From Qipengyuania_B thermophila (lineage in GTDB: Bacteria > Pseudomonadota > Alphaproteobacteria > Sphingomonadales > Sphingomonadaceae): 64,000 nucleotides of DNA. The number at the start of each line of letters is the position of its first letter. Within the stretch, counting starts at the first letter, position 1. The notes under the pieces were generated by a model, which had not been told where the DNA came from, did no database searches, and saw only the letters and a list, made by a program, of their open reading frames with translations. Where the stretch lies: assembly GCF_004153605.1 (NCBI RefSeq), contig NZ_SDSI01000003.1, positions 55,320 to 119,319 on the forward strand. Reading direction: 5' to 3'. Made by a program: the position numbers and the translations under genes. Shown here in pieces: positions 16,043-24,551 of the stretch.

Positions 16043-17509
16043 TCAGGACGACCGCGCCGAAGCCCGGATCGCCAGCGCCAGATCGCGGTCGAGCGGAACG
16101 CAGATCCGCAGCAACCCTGCCGATGTCGTCACCTCCTGCACCGGTCCGGCAACCCCTTCTTCCGTGTCGAAGCACGTCACCCGGTAGCGTCCCTCCGCCA
16201 GACCGGGCACGGTGACGGACACGGGGCGGGGCTCGCGCCGCGCAAGCCGTCCATCCGGGCCGACGCCGCTCGTGCGCAGCAGCCAGACCACCGCCTGCGC
16301 GGCGTCGCCGCATCCGATGGCGGCCGTGTCGGCGGCGTCGCAATGCAGCCGGGCGGCAAGGTTCCTTCGCCGGAAGCACGTCCAGTCGATCAGCGGGAGA
16401 AAGGCGGCGAGGCTGCGCTGCGTGCGGCGCATGCCGGGCGTGAGCACGTGCGGATGGCGGTTGGGCCAGCGCATGCCGCCGCCGGCCCCGCCGCTCGCCA
16501 GATGCGCCCATTGCATGTGGCGGAACATCTCGTCGTCGAAGGGTTCGGGCAAGGTGACGTGCCGGTCCTTGAAGCTGTGGATCGGGCCATGCTCGCTGTC
16601 ATGCACCGGGCGTCCGTCGCTCGCCTCCTCGACGGCGGCCTGCATCAGCCGGGCGGTGGCAAGCGCGGGGGCGACCGTGTCGCGCGGATCGTCGATCGTC
16701 CCGGCCTCGTAGAGGTGGGTCGAGGCGAAATCGAGCAGCGGGTGGCGGAAGATCGGGTCCACCGTCGCCGGCTCGTCGATGAGGTGCGGTCCGAAAATCG
16801 AGACGGTCTGCGGGTGCGCGCGTCCGTACAGGCGCAGCTCGCGTTCGCGCAGGAAGGTGCCCAGGTCGCTGATGAACGGGGCAAGGGCGGCCGGGTCATC
16901 CTCGCCCTTCGAGGTGTGGATCTCGTTCCACAGGTCCCAGGCGAACAGCGCCCCGCTCCCGCCCCAGCGGTCCGTGGCGAAGGCCAGCCGGCGTTTCACC
17001 GCGGCGCGCATCTGCGGACAGGTCAGCCACTGCCGCCGTGTCCGGCACGGACCGCCATTGCGCGCATTGTAGGGGTGGTGGCGCCAGCGGTTCGACATGA
17101 AGAAGGTGTCGAACGGGGTCAGCAGGACGCGGATGCCCGTGCGCTCCAGCATCGGGAACAGGTCGTCCCAGAAGCGGACCATGTTGGGCGCGAAGGTGCC
17201 GACCCGCCGCTCGAGGTAGCGGTGATCCCCTTGCGCGTATTCGAGCATCAGCCGGATGCAGGTCACCCCGTGCGCCGCAAGCCAGCGGAGATGCCGCTCG
17301 ACCGCTTCGGGATCACGGCGGCGGAACAGCGGCGCAAGTTCCGGCCAGGACACGGCGTCGTTGGCCCCGATCGGCGTCCAGGCGGCGCCGTCCTCGGTGA
17401 CGAAGTAGGGCAGCCCCGGACGGGTGGTGACCCACGGCATGCCGCCCGGTGCCTGCGCCGCCGGCCGGAGCGCGCCGCGCGCGCCCGGCCCGGCGTCGAG
17501 CGGCTTCAT
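16043..17509 (-). CDS. Cellulase-type (GH5-like) glycoside hydrolase
   Basis: A 488-residue protein with a TIM-barrel hydrolase pattern. LFAWDLWNEIHTSKGE carries the acid/base Glu of the WNE motif, and HDSEHGPIHSF carries a candidate nucleophile Glu. A small beta domain follows (PVSVTVPGLAEGRYRVTCFDTEEG). No signal peptide is visible, so it may act in the cytoplasm, or the start may hide an export signal. Its ATG overlaps the stop of the GT-Glf gene (ATGA, 17506-17509), so the two are translationally coupled. In polysaccharide loci such enzymes trim or control chain length; that role is inferred. The exact GH family is uncertain. Confidence 0.8.
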   Translation of the reverse strand: MKPLDAGPGARGALRPAAQAPGGMPWVTTRPGLPYFVTEDGAAWTPIGANDAVSWPELAPLFRRRDPEAVERHLRWLAAHGVTCIRLMLEYAQGDHRYLERRVGTFAPNMVRFWDDLFPMLERTGIRVLLTPFDTFFMSNRWRHHPYNARNGGPCRTRRQWLTCPQMRAAVKRRLAFATDRWGGSGALFAWDLWNEIHTSKGEDDPAALAPFISDLGTFLRERELRLYGRAHPQTVSIFGPHLIDEPATVDPIFRHPLLDFASTHLYEAGTIDDPRDTVAPALATARLMQAAVEEASDGRPVHDSEHGPIHSFKDRHVTLPEPFDDEMFRHMQWAHLASGGAGGGMRWPNRHPHVLTPGMRRTQRSLAAFLPLIDWTCFRRRNLAARLHCDAADTAAIGCGDAAQAVVWLLRTSGVGPDGRLARREPRPVSVTVPGLAEGRYRVTCFDTEEGVAGPVQEVTTSAGLLRICVPLDRDLALAIRASARSS

Positions 17510-19863
17510 GCAGCCGTGGCGCTGGCCCGCGCAGGCTCTGCCGCCGCGGTGCCGCCGCGCCGCTCCATCAGCCGCCGATAGGTGGCGAGCGCCTGCCCCA
17601 CCACCTGATCCATGTTGTAGTAGCGGTAGGTCGCCAGCCGGCCGACGAAACTGGTCGCCTCCTGCTCCGCCGCCAGCGCCGCGTAGCGCTTGTACAGCGC
17701 CTGGTTCTCGTCCCGCGGAATCGGATAGTAGGGATCGCCATCGGCGCTCGGATATTCGTAGGTCACGCTGGTGCGGTCGGCTTCCTGCCCGGTCAGGTGC
17801 TTGTACTCCGTCACGCGGGTGTAGGGCACGTCGGGGTGCGGGTAGTTGATCACCGCCACCGGCTGCAGCCATTCCCGGTCCAGCGTGCGGTGCTCGAAGC
17901 GCAGCGAACGGTACGGCAGCTTGCCGAAACGGTGACCGAAAAACTCGTCGATCGGCCCGGTGAACACCAGGTGATCATAGGTCAGCCCTGGCCGCGCCTC
18001 GTCCCAGTCGACCCCAAGTTCAAGGGTGATGTTGGGATGATCGAGCATGCGCGCGAACATCCGCGTGTAGCCCTCGAGCGGCATGAACTGGAACCGGTCG
18101 GTGAAATAGCGGTCGTCGGTGTTCGTCCGCGTCGGCACTCGCGCGGTCACCGCCTTGTCGAGATCCGACGGGTCGATGCCCCACTGCTTGCGGGTGTAGC
18201 CCTCGAAGAAGAGGCGGTAGAGGTGTTCGCCGACGGCGGAGACGACGACATCGCGCGAGGTGCGGATCACCGGCACCGGCTCGGCCCTGCTGGCCAGGAA
18301 CTCCGCCGCTTCGACGTCGCTGGCAAGCTCCAGTCCGTAGAGCCTGTTCAGCGTGGTCCGGTTGATGGGAATGGGCAGCAACTGTCCCTCGACCTCGGCG
18401 AGCACGCGGTGCTCGTACGGCCGCCAGCGGGTGAAGCGCGACAGATAGGCGAAGATGTCGGGCGCGTTGGTGTGGAAGATGTGGGGCCCGTACTGGTGGA
18501 TGAGGATGCCGGCCTCGTCATGGTGATCGTAGGCATTGCCCGCGATGTGCGGCCGGCGGTCGAGCACGAGCACCCGCTGGCCCGCGTCGGCGGCGAGCCG
18601 TTCCGCCATCACCGACCCGGCGAACCCGGCGCCCACCACGACCACGTCGTAGTGCCGCGACGGGCGGATCATCGGCATGGACGACACCGCGGACACCGCC
18701 GCCTTGCCGGAGGACTGCGCCTTGGCGATCAGCGCCGCCATGGCGCTTTGCGTGGCGTCCCAGCTGTTCTGCGACAGCAGCGCATCCGCTTCGGCGAGCC
18801 AGTCGTCACCGAGGCTGCGCGACAAGGCGAGCGCCTCGTCGCACCGGGTGACGAAATCTGCCGGGTCGGCCGCGATTCGTACCGCCTGCGTCTGGCCGTA
18901 CTGTCGCAGCACGTCGGTGATTGCGGTCGACACGACCGGAAGCCCCGCGGCAAGGTATTCGGGCGTCTTGGTCGGACTGATGAAGCGCGTCGCCTCGTTG
19001 AGCGCGAACGGCATCAGCGCGACGTCCCAGCCGCGCATGATGGCCGGCAGCTCGTCATAGGGCCGCCCGCCGAGGTAATGGAGGTTCGGCCGCTGGGGAA
19101 GGGTGGCCGGATCGATCTTGACCACCGGACCGACCATGACGATCGACCATTGCGGGCGCGCGCGCGCCAGCTCGTCGAGCAGCTGAAGGTCGAGGCGCTC
19201 GTCGATGACGCCGCAATAGCCCAGACGGGGTGCAGGCAGATCGGCCACCTCCGCCGGCACCGGGCCGGGCTGGCGCGCCACGGCAAAGTGCCGGCGGTCG
19301 ATGCTCGAGGGGAAGCAGTGGACCGAAGGGTGCCGCGACCGCTTTGCATCGTACAGGCTGGCGCCGCCGGTGAAGACCAGGTCGGCCCGCTGGAACAGCT
19401 CGTCCTCCAGCGTCAGCATGCCTTCAGGCGCCCCGGCAAAGGCCGACAGCTCGTCCATGCAGTCATAGACCACGCACGACGCGTCCAGTCCGCGGGTGAA
19501 CGGCAGCATCATGGGGGTGTAGTACCACAGCACGGCAGGGGTGCGCCCCTGAAGCCCCTCTGCCAGCAGACGGGCCAGAGCCTCGTTCTGTCCGGCGGCG
19601 TCCAGCTCCTGCGGCAGGTAGGGCGTGAGCACCTGCACCCCCGTCCGCTCGCACCGCGCCCGTTCCAGCCGCGGAGCGGCGCCCGGTTCCGAAAGGAAGA
19701 TCGGTTCTTCCCAGAACAGGACGGTGTGGTCACGCGCGAAGCGTTCCATGAGGTGCTGAGGCCGCTGGGTGACGAAATTCCAGCGCAGATGGCTGAGGCA
19801 GAGAAGAATTGGCGCAGCATCTCCAAGCGGGCCCGAACCCGCCTTCCAAGCCTCAGGTTTCAT
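17506..19863 (-). CDS. glf: Glycosyltransferase fused to UDP-galactopyranose mutase
   Basis: A 785-residue two-domain protein. Residues 1 to about 380 are a GT4-like glycosyltransferase (LSHLRWNFVTQRPQHLMERF; donor-side motif SPTKTPEYLAAGLPVVST). After a short linker, residues about 404-770 are a full UDP-galactopyranose mutase with the FAD motif VVVGAGFAGSVMAERLA (G411-G416), the substrate-site QYGPHIFHT, and the C-terminal RLATYRYYNMDQVVG. Glf makes UDP-galactofuranose, so the fused transferase probably adds Galf. ATG 19863 has GAAGGA upstream. It follows the dehydrogenase gene after a 192-base gap containing an EcfG-type promoter. The frame is continuous throughout. Confidence 0.92.
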   Translation of the reverse strand: MKPEAWKAGSGPLGDAAPILLCLSHLRWNFVTQRPQHLMERFARDHTVLFWEEPIFLSEPGAAPRLERARCERTGVQVLTPYLPQELDAAGQNEALARLLAEGLQGRTPAVLWYYTPMMLPFTRGLDASCVVYDCMDELSAFAGAPEGMLTLEDELFQRADLVFTGGASLYDAKRSRHPSVHCFPSSIDRRHFAVARQPGPVPAEVADLPAPRLGYCGVIDERLDLQLLDELARARPQWSIVMVGPVVKIDPATLPQRPNLHYLGGRPYDELPAIMRGWDVALMPFALNEATRFISPTKTPEYLAAGLPVVSTAITDVLRQYGQTQAVRIAADPADFVTRCDEALALSRSLGDDWLAEADALLSQNSWDATQSAMAALIAKAQSSGKAAVSAVSSMPMIRPSRHYDVVVVGAGFAGSVMAERLAADAGQRVLVLDRRPHIAGNAYDHHDEAGILIHQYGPHIFHTNAPDIFAYLSRFTRWRPYEHRVLAEVEGQLLPIPINRTTLNRLYGLELASDVEAAEFLASRAEPVPVIRTSRDVVVSAVGEHLYRLFFEGYTRKQWGIDPSDLDKAVTARVPTRTNTDDRYFTDRFQFMPLEGYTRMFARMLDHPNITLELGVDWDEARPGLTYDHLVFTGPIDEFFGHRFGKLPYRSLRFEHRTLDREWLQPVAVINYPHPDVPYTRVTEYKHLTGQEADRTSVTYEYPSADGDPYYPIPRDENQALYKRYAALAAEQEATSFVGRLATYRYYNMDQVVGQALATYRRLMERRGGTAAAEPARASATAA

Positions 19864-19890
19864 TGGTGATCCTTCAGAAAACGTTGGATC

Positions 19891-19915
19891 AACGGCGTGG
19901 CACGGGGTTGGTTCC
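19891..19915 (-). promoter_or_regulatory. EcfG-type (general stress response) promoter
   Basis: On the minus strand GGAAC (19915-19911) and CGTT (19894-19891) are separated by 16 bases. This is the known alphaproteobacterial EcfG promoter pattern GGAAC-N16/17-CGTT. It ends 27 bases before the ATG of the GT-Glf gene, correctly oriented, in the only sizeable gap of this part of the cluster. Confidence 0.55.
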
Positions 19916-20055
19916 ACAGCAGCAAAGAAGCTGCCTGCGGCGCACTTCGCTGCTCGCGCAGGAACCTGCCCGCCAAGCGGCGCGACCTTCGCCGGGCGGG
20001 GTCGACACGAGCCGGGTGACGCGCGGCCAGCGCAGCGCACCCGGCCGCCTGAGGC

Positions 20056-21333
20056 TCAGAGAGACCAGTAGCGCATGCCTTCAGGCACGAGATCCCGGCC
20101 GATGAACGAGCGCACGTCGATGACCGCGCCCTGCGGCCGCACGACGCGCGCGAGATCGTTGGCCCAGCCGCGGAACTCCTCGTGCGGCACCGCGAGAACC
20201 AGCGCGTCCAGATCGGTGAGAGCGGACGCCTCCTGCAGGCGGATCCCGTATTCCTCCATCGCTTCCTCGGCATCGGCGCGCGGGTCGTGCACCAGAACGT
20301 CGGCGCCACCCGCCATCAACGCCGCGATCACGTCAGGCACCTTCGAATTGCGCAGATCGGGCACGTTTTCCTTGAACGTCAGGCCCAGCACGCCGATCCG
20401 CGGCGTCGCGGCGGTCTGCCCGACCAGATTCAAGGTTTTCGCGGCGATGTGTCTGCCCATGCTGTTGTTGATCCGCCGTCCGGCAAGGATGACCTCCGGG
20501 TCGTAGCCGGCCTTCTCGCTCGCATGGGTGAGATAATAGGGATCGACGCCGATGCAGTGTCCGCCGACGAGACCGGGCGAGAACCGCAGGAAGTTCCATT
20601 TCGTCCCCGCCGCGTCGAGCACGTCGCGCGTGCTGATCCCCAGCCGGTCGAGAATGATGGACAATTCGTTCATCAGCGCGATGTTCAGATCGCGCTGGGT
20701 GTTCTCGATGACCTTGGCCGCCTCGGCGACCTTGATCGACGGCGCCTCGTGCAGGCCGGCGGCGACGACCGAGCCGTAGACCGAGCGGAGCCGGGCCAGG
20801 GTGGGCGCGTCTTCCGCGGCAATGATCTTCACGATCGTGTCAAGGCGATGCTCCTTGTCACCCGGATTGATGCGTTCCGGCGAATAGCCGAGGAAGAAGT
20901 CCTCGCCCCGGCGCAGCCCCGACGCCGCCTCGAGACGCGGCGCGCACACATCGTCCGTGACGCCGGGATAGACGGTTGATTCGAACACCACCGCCGCGCC
21001 CGGCGACAGTCGGGGACCAAGCGTGTCGCAGGCCGCGAGGACCGGGCCGAGGTCGGGTCGGTTCTGATCGTCGATCGGGGTCGGCACCGTGACGATGAAG
21101 AAGGTGCTGTCGGCCAGTTCGTCAGGATCGTCCGTGAAGCGGAGAGTGGTTGCGGCAAGATCGGCGTCCTCGATCTCGCCCGTCCAGTCGTGGCCACGGC
21201 GAAGCGCCTCGACACGGCGGGCGGAGATGTCGAAACCGATCACGTGTTCGTGCTGACCGGCGAGCGCCACGGCCACCGGCAGGCCGACATAGCCCAGCCC
21301 GATCACCGCGATTTTCTCATCCGCCTTCTTCAT
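20056..21333 (-). CDS. UDP-N-acetylhexosamine 6-dehydrogenase (TviB/WbpA type)
   Basis: Oxidises C6 of a UDP-HexNAc to the uronic acid with two NAD+. The 425-residue product has the NAD fold IAVIGLGYVGLPVAVAL (GLGYVG, residues 12-17), the EKT-like central helix, and the catalytic Cys in SPGLVGGHCIGVDPYYL (C260). GLTFKENVPDLRNSKVPDV marks the C-terminal UDP-binding domain. The HCIGVDPYYL and NVPDLRNS signatures fit the Vi-polysaccharide TviB/WbpA group rather than UDP-glucose dehydrogenase. Its ATG overlaps the stop of the epimerase gene (ATGA, 21330-21333). The pair would supply UDP-GalNAcA or a related sugar. Confidence 0.92.
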   Translation of the reverse strand: MKKADEKIAVIGLGYVGLPVAVALAGQHEHVIGFDISARRVEALRRGHDWTGEIEDADLAATTLRFTDDPDELADSTFFIVTVPTPIDDQNRPDLGPVLAACDTLGPRLSPGAAVVFESTVYPGVTDDVCAPRLEAASGLRRGEDFFLGYSPERINPGDKEHRLDTIVKIIAAEDAPTLARLRSVYGSVVAAGLHEAPSIKVAEAAKVIENTQRDLNIALMNELSIILDRLGISTRDVLDAAGTKWNFLRFSPGLVGGHCIGVDPYYLTHASEKAGYDPEVILAGRRINNSMGRHIAAKTLNLVGQTAATPRIGVLGLTFKENVPDLRNSKVPDVIAALMAGGADVLVHDPRADAEEAMEEYGIRLQEASALTDLDALVLAVPHEEFRGWANDLARVVRPQGAVIDVRSFIGRDLVPEGMRYWSL

Positions 21334-22385
21334 GCCTTCCGATCCCGAACGAAGTTGATGTACCAGGGCATCGCGCTGCCGAGGCCGCGCACCAGATCGT
21401 GGCTCGGCGCATAGCCAAGCAGGCGGCGCGCCTTGCCGATGTCCGCAAGGCTGTGACGGACATCGCCGGGCCGCTCGGGTCCGTGGACGACATCCGCCCG
21501 GCTGTCGAAACCGTGGTGCCGCAGTTCGGCGGCGATCGCCTGCTGCAGGGCGTTCAGCGATGTGCGTTGCCCGAAGGCGACGTTGTAGACCTGCCCCCAC
21601 GCCTCCTCGGCGGCGAGCGCGGCGCGGAGGTTCGCCTGCACCGCGTTGTCGACAAAGCAGAAGTCGCGGCTTGTCTCGCCATCCCCGTTGATGCGCAGGG
21701 GGTCGCCTTGCAGCATCGCCTTGATCCACAACGGGATCACGGCAGCATAGGCTCCCTCCGGATCCTGGCGGGGCCCGAAGACATTGAAGTACCGCAGGCC
21801 GATCAGGCGTGCGCCATAGGTTCGGCCGAACACGTCGGCATAGACCTCGTTGAACGCCTTGGTGGCGGCATAGGGTGACAAGGGGCGCCCGATCCGGTCC
21901 TCGACCTTGGGCAGGCTGCGTTCGTCGCCGTAAGTGGAGCTGGACGCGGCATAGACGACGCGCGTGTCGCCGCCACGCCGCGCAGCGTCGCAGACGTTGA
22001 CGAACCCGGACACGTTCACCTCGTTGGTGGTCACCGGGTCTTCGATCGACCGCGGAACAGAGCCCAGAGCGGCCTGGTGCAGGACGATCTGCACGCCCTC
22101 GCAAGCCATGCGGCAGATGCCGGGATCGCGGATGTCCCCTTCGATCAGCTCGAAACGGGACCAGGCGTCCTCGCCGACTTGTGCGCGAACCTCCTCGAGG
22201 TTGCGCCGGTGACCGGTGGCGAAGTTGTCGAGGCCCCGGACACGCTGGCCGAGGACGAGCAGGGTTCCGGTGATGTTGGAGCCGATGAAACCGGCCGCGC
22301 CGGTGACAAGCCATGTCCGCTGCTCGGCCTTGATCCGGTCGGTGAAACCGGGATCCTCCTGCAGCCACTCGGGTAAGGTATGCAC
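21330..22385 (-). CDS. UDP-N-acetylglucosamine 4-epimerase (TviC/WbpP type)
   Basis: An extended SDR epimerase of 351 residues. It has the NAD motif TWLVTGAAGFIGSN near residues 20-33, the catalytic Tyr-Lys in SPYAATK, and the Ser in YAASSSTYGD. The N-terminal helix before the NAD motif (LPEWLQEDPGFTDRIKAEQ) is characteristic of TviC/WbpP and is absent from GalE. A GTG start at 22385 is chosen because GGGAG lies about 5 bases upstream and it gives that helix; no suitable ATG exists. It is the first gene of a minus-strand unit divergent from asnB. With the coupled dehydrogenase it links UDP-GlcNAc, UDP-GalNAc and their uronic acids. Confidence 0.9.
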   Translation of the reverse strand: MHTLPEWLQEDPGFTDRIKAEQRTWLVTGAAGFIGSNITGTLLVLGQRVRGLDNFATGHRRNLEEVRAQVGEDAWSRFELIEGDIRDPGICRMACEGVQIVLHQAALGSVPRSIEDPVTTNEVNVSGFVNVCDAARRGGDTRVVYAASSSTYGDERSLPKVEDRIGRPLSPYAATKAFNEVYADVFGRTYGARLIGLRYFNVFGPRQDPEGAYAAVIPLWIKAMLQGDPLRINGDGETSRDFCFVDNAVQANLRAALAAEEAWGQVYNVAFGQRTSLNALQQAIAAELRHHGFDSRADVVHGPERPGDVRHSLADIGKARRLLGYAPSHDLVRGLGSAMPWYINFVRDRKA

Positions 22386-22576
22386 GCACGCTCCCACGCT
22401 GTTCCGCGGCTGCCTAGGCGAAGGCTTGGGCGCTCGCCAGTCGAAAAGCGGGCCGCGCCGCCACTTCGCGTGCGCGGCATGGTCTCTCCGGCGGAGCCGA
22501 TGCTCCCCGCCGCTCCCGCCTTCGTTGCGGTGGCAGCGGGCGGCATCTATGGCGGGCCTGACTGGAGGCGCTCGGG

Positions 22577-24538
22577 ATGTGCGGATTAGCAGGATTCGTG
22601 ACGGCTGGTCCGCTTGGCCCGGATGCCATGACGGCGCTGCGGCGCATGACGGGACGGATCGCGCATCGCGGACCGGACAGCGACGGCCACTGGCTCGACG
22701 AGGCTCGCGGCGTTGCGCTGGGTCATCGCCGCTTGGCGATCCTTGATCTGTCGGAGGCGGGGCACCAGCCGATGCGCTCGCCAAGCGGCCGGCTGGTGCT
22801 GGTATTCAACGGCGAGATCTACAACCACCGCGAGCTGCGGGCCCGGCTCGAGCGCGAAGGCGAGGCGCCGGACTGGCGCGGCCATTCGGACACGGAAGTC
22901 CTCCTTGCATGCATGGACCGCTGGGGCGTGCGCACGGCGCTCGAGCAGGCGAACGGCATGTTCGCGCTTGCCGTCTGGGATCGCCGGAGTGGCGTGCTGA
23001 CGCTCGCCCGCGACCGCCTTGGCGAGAAACCGCTTTACTACGGCTGGCAGGACTCCACCTTCTTCTTCGCGTCGGAGCTGAAGGCGATTGCGGCCCATCC
23101 GCAGTTCGCCGCGGAGGTGGACCGCGACAGCCTGGCCGCCTTCATGAGCTACGGCTATGTGCCGGCGCCGCTCAGCATCTGGAAGGGCATCCGCAAACTT
23201 CCTCCGGCGCATCTGGCGGAGGTGGAGCCGGACCGGTGCGGGTCCGAACGGGTCGAGCGTTACTGGGATCTGGCGGCCATCGCGGTGCAGGGTGCCTCGG
23301 CGCCATTCGACGATACGCCCGAACTGGTGGACCGCCTCGACGCGCTGCTCCGCGACGCGGTCGGCTTGCGGATGGAGGCGGACGTGCCGCTCGGCGCGTT
23401 TCTCTCCGGCGGTGTCGACTCCTCCCTCGTCACGGCACTCATGCAGTCGCTGGCGAGCCGGCCGGTGAAGACCTTCTCGATCGGGTTCGACGAACGCGGC
23501 TATGACGAGTCCGCCCATGCGCGGGCGGTGGCGAGGCATCTTGGCACCGACCATTGCGAATTGCGGGTCGCGCCTCGGCAGGCGCAGGAGGTGCTGCCAC
23601 GCCTGCCGACGATCTGGGACGAACCGTTTGCCGATTCGTCGCAGGTGCCGACGTTCCTCGTCAACGCGCTGGCGCGCGAGAAGGTGACGGTGGCCCTGTC
23701 GGGCGACGGCGGCGACGAACTGTTCGCCGGCTACAATAGGCACGTCCTTGGCGCGCGCATCTGGCAACAGGCGGCGCATCTGCCGCTCATCCTGCGACGC
23801 GGGATTTCCGCGGCCCTGGCGGCTCCGCTCACGGCTCGCGCCGTCAGCAGTGTGGCGCGTGCGGTTCGCATGGACGGCCGGATTGCCGGCCTCGCCGAAC
23901 GTCTGCCCAAGGTCGGGGCCGTGATCGCCGCCGGCGCGCCGGGGGATTTCTACACAGCGCTTGTGTCGCAATGGCCGGCGCAGCAGAACCCGGTGCTCGG
24001 CGTCACGGACGGTCGCGCGATGACGTCGGCCCCCGCCTTTGCGGACTTCCGCAACACCATGCTCTATTTCGACGCGACAACCTACCTGCCCGACGACATT
24101 CTCGCGAAGGTGGACCGTGCCGGGATGGCGGTGAGCCTCGAGGGACGGATCCCGTTTCTCGATCACCGGGTGGTGGAGTTCGCCTGGCGCGTGCCCCTGT
24201 CGGCCAAGATCCGCGACGGGCGGGGCAAGCACATCCTGCGCCAGGTGCTCTACCGCTATGTGCCCGCAGCGCTCATCGACCGGCCGAAGGCAGGGTTCGC
24301 GGTGCCGATCGGCGCATGGCTGTCAGGCCCGCTGCGGCCGTGGGCCGAAGCGTTGCTCGACCCGGCGGCCATGCGCGCGCAGGGCTTTCTCGATGACCGG
24401 CGGGTCACGCAGACCTGGCAGCGGTTCCTGCGCGGTGACAAGCACCTGCTGACCCGCCTCTGGTGCGTGCTGATGTTCCAGGCCTGGCTGCAGGAACAGC
24501 AGGACCAGCGCACCCTTGCCCTGCGGGCCGCGGCCTGA
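22577..24538 (+). CDS. asnB: Asparagine synthase (glutamine-hydrolysing), polysaccharide-cluster type
   Basis: A 653-residue class II glutamine amidotransferase. Cys2 of MCGLAGF is the glutaminase nucleophile, RGPDSDG and FNGEIYNHRELR line the glutaminase site, and the ATP pyrophosphatase motif is FLSGGVDSSLV (S277-S283). GDGGDELFAGYNRH and the C-terminal KAGFAVPIGAWL are also family marks. It is one of the AsnB/WbpS proteins found in polysaccharide loci. It may amidate a uronic acid, such as the product of the neighbouring 6-dehydrogenase, rather than make free asparagine; that is inferred from context. GGAGG lies 9 bases upstream of ATG 22577. It is divergent from the epimerase and convergent with the next gene. 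Confidence 0.92.
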   Translation: MCGLAGFVTAGPLGPDAMTALRRMTGRIAHRGPDSDGHWLDEARGVALGHRRLAILDLSEAGHQPMRSPSGRLVLVFNGEIYNHRELRARLEREGEAPDWRGHSDTEVLLACMDRWGVRTALEQANGMFALAVWDRRSGVLTLARDRLGEKPLYYGWQDSTFFFASELKAIAAHPQFAAEVDRDSLAAFMSYGYVPAPLSIWKGIRKLPPAHLAEVEPDRCGSERVERYWDLAAIAVQGASAPFDDTPELVDRLDALLRDAVGLRMEADVPLGAFLSGGVDSSLVTALMQSLASRPVKTFSIGFDERGYDESAHARAVARHLGTDHCELRVAPRQAQEVLPRLPTIWDEPFADSSQVPTFLVNALAREKVTVALSGDGGDELFAGYNRHVLGARIWQQAAHLPLILRRGISAALAAPLTARAVSSVARAVRMDGRIAGLAERLPKVGAVIAAGAPGDFYTALVSQWPAQQNPVLGVTDGRAMTSAPAFADFRNTMLYFDATTYLPDDILAKVDRAGMAVSLEGRIPFLDHRVVEFAWRVPLSAKIRDGRGKHILRQVLYRYVPAALIDRPKAGFAVPIGAWLSGPLRPWAEALLDPAAMRAQGFLDDRRVTQTWQRFLRGDKHLLTRLWCVLMFQAWLQEQQDQRTLALRAAA

Positions 24539-24551
24539 GCCGCACCGTGCT

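Noticed and set aside
13479..16511. Minus-strand open frame extending the tetR frame upstream through the TonB receptor gene
   Set aside because: Only the part from ATG 13478 is TetR; the rest is antisense to the receptor.
17449..19869. Plus-strand open frame opposite the GT-Glf gene
   Set aside because: Antisense shadow of a strongly supported two-domain enzyme.
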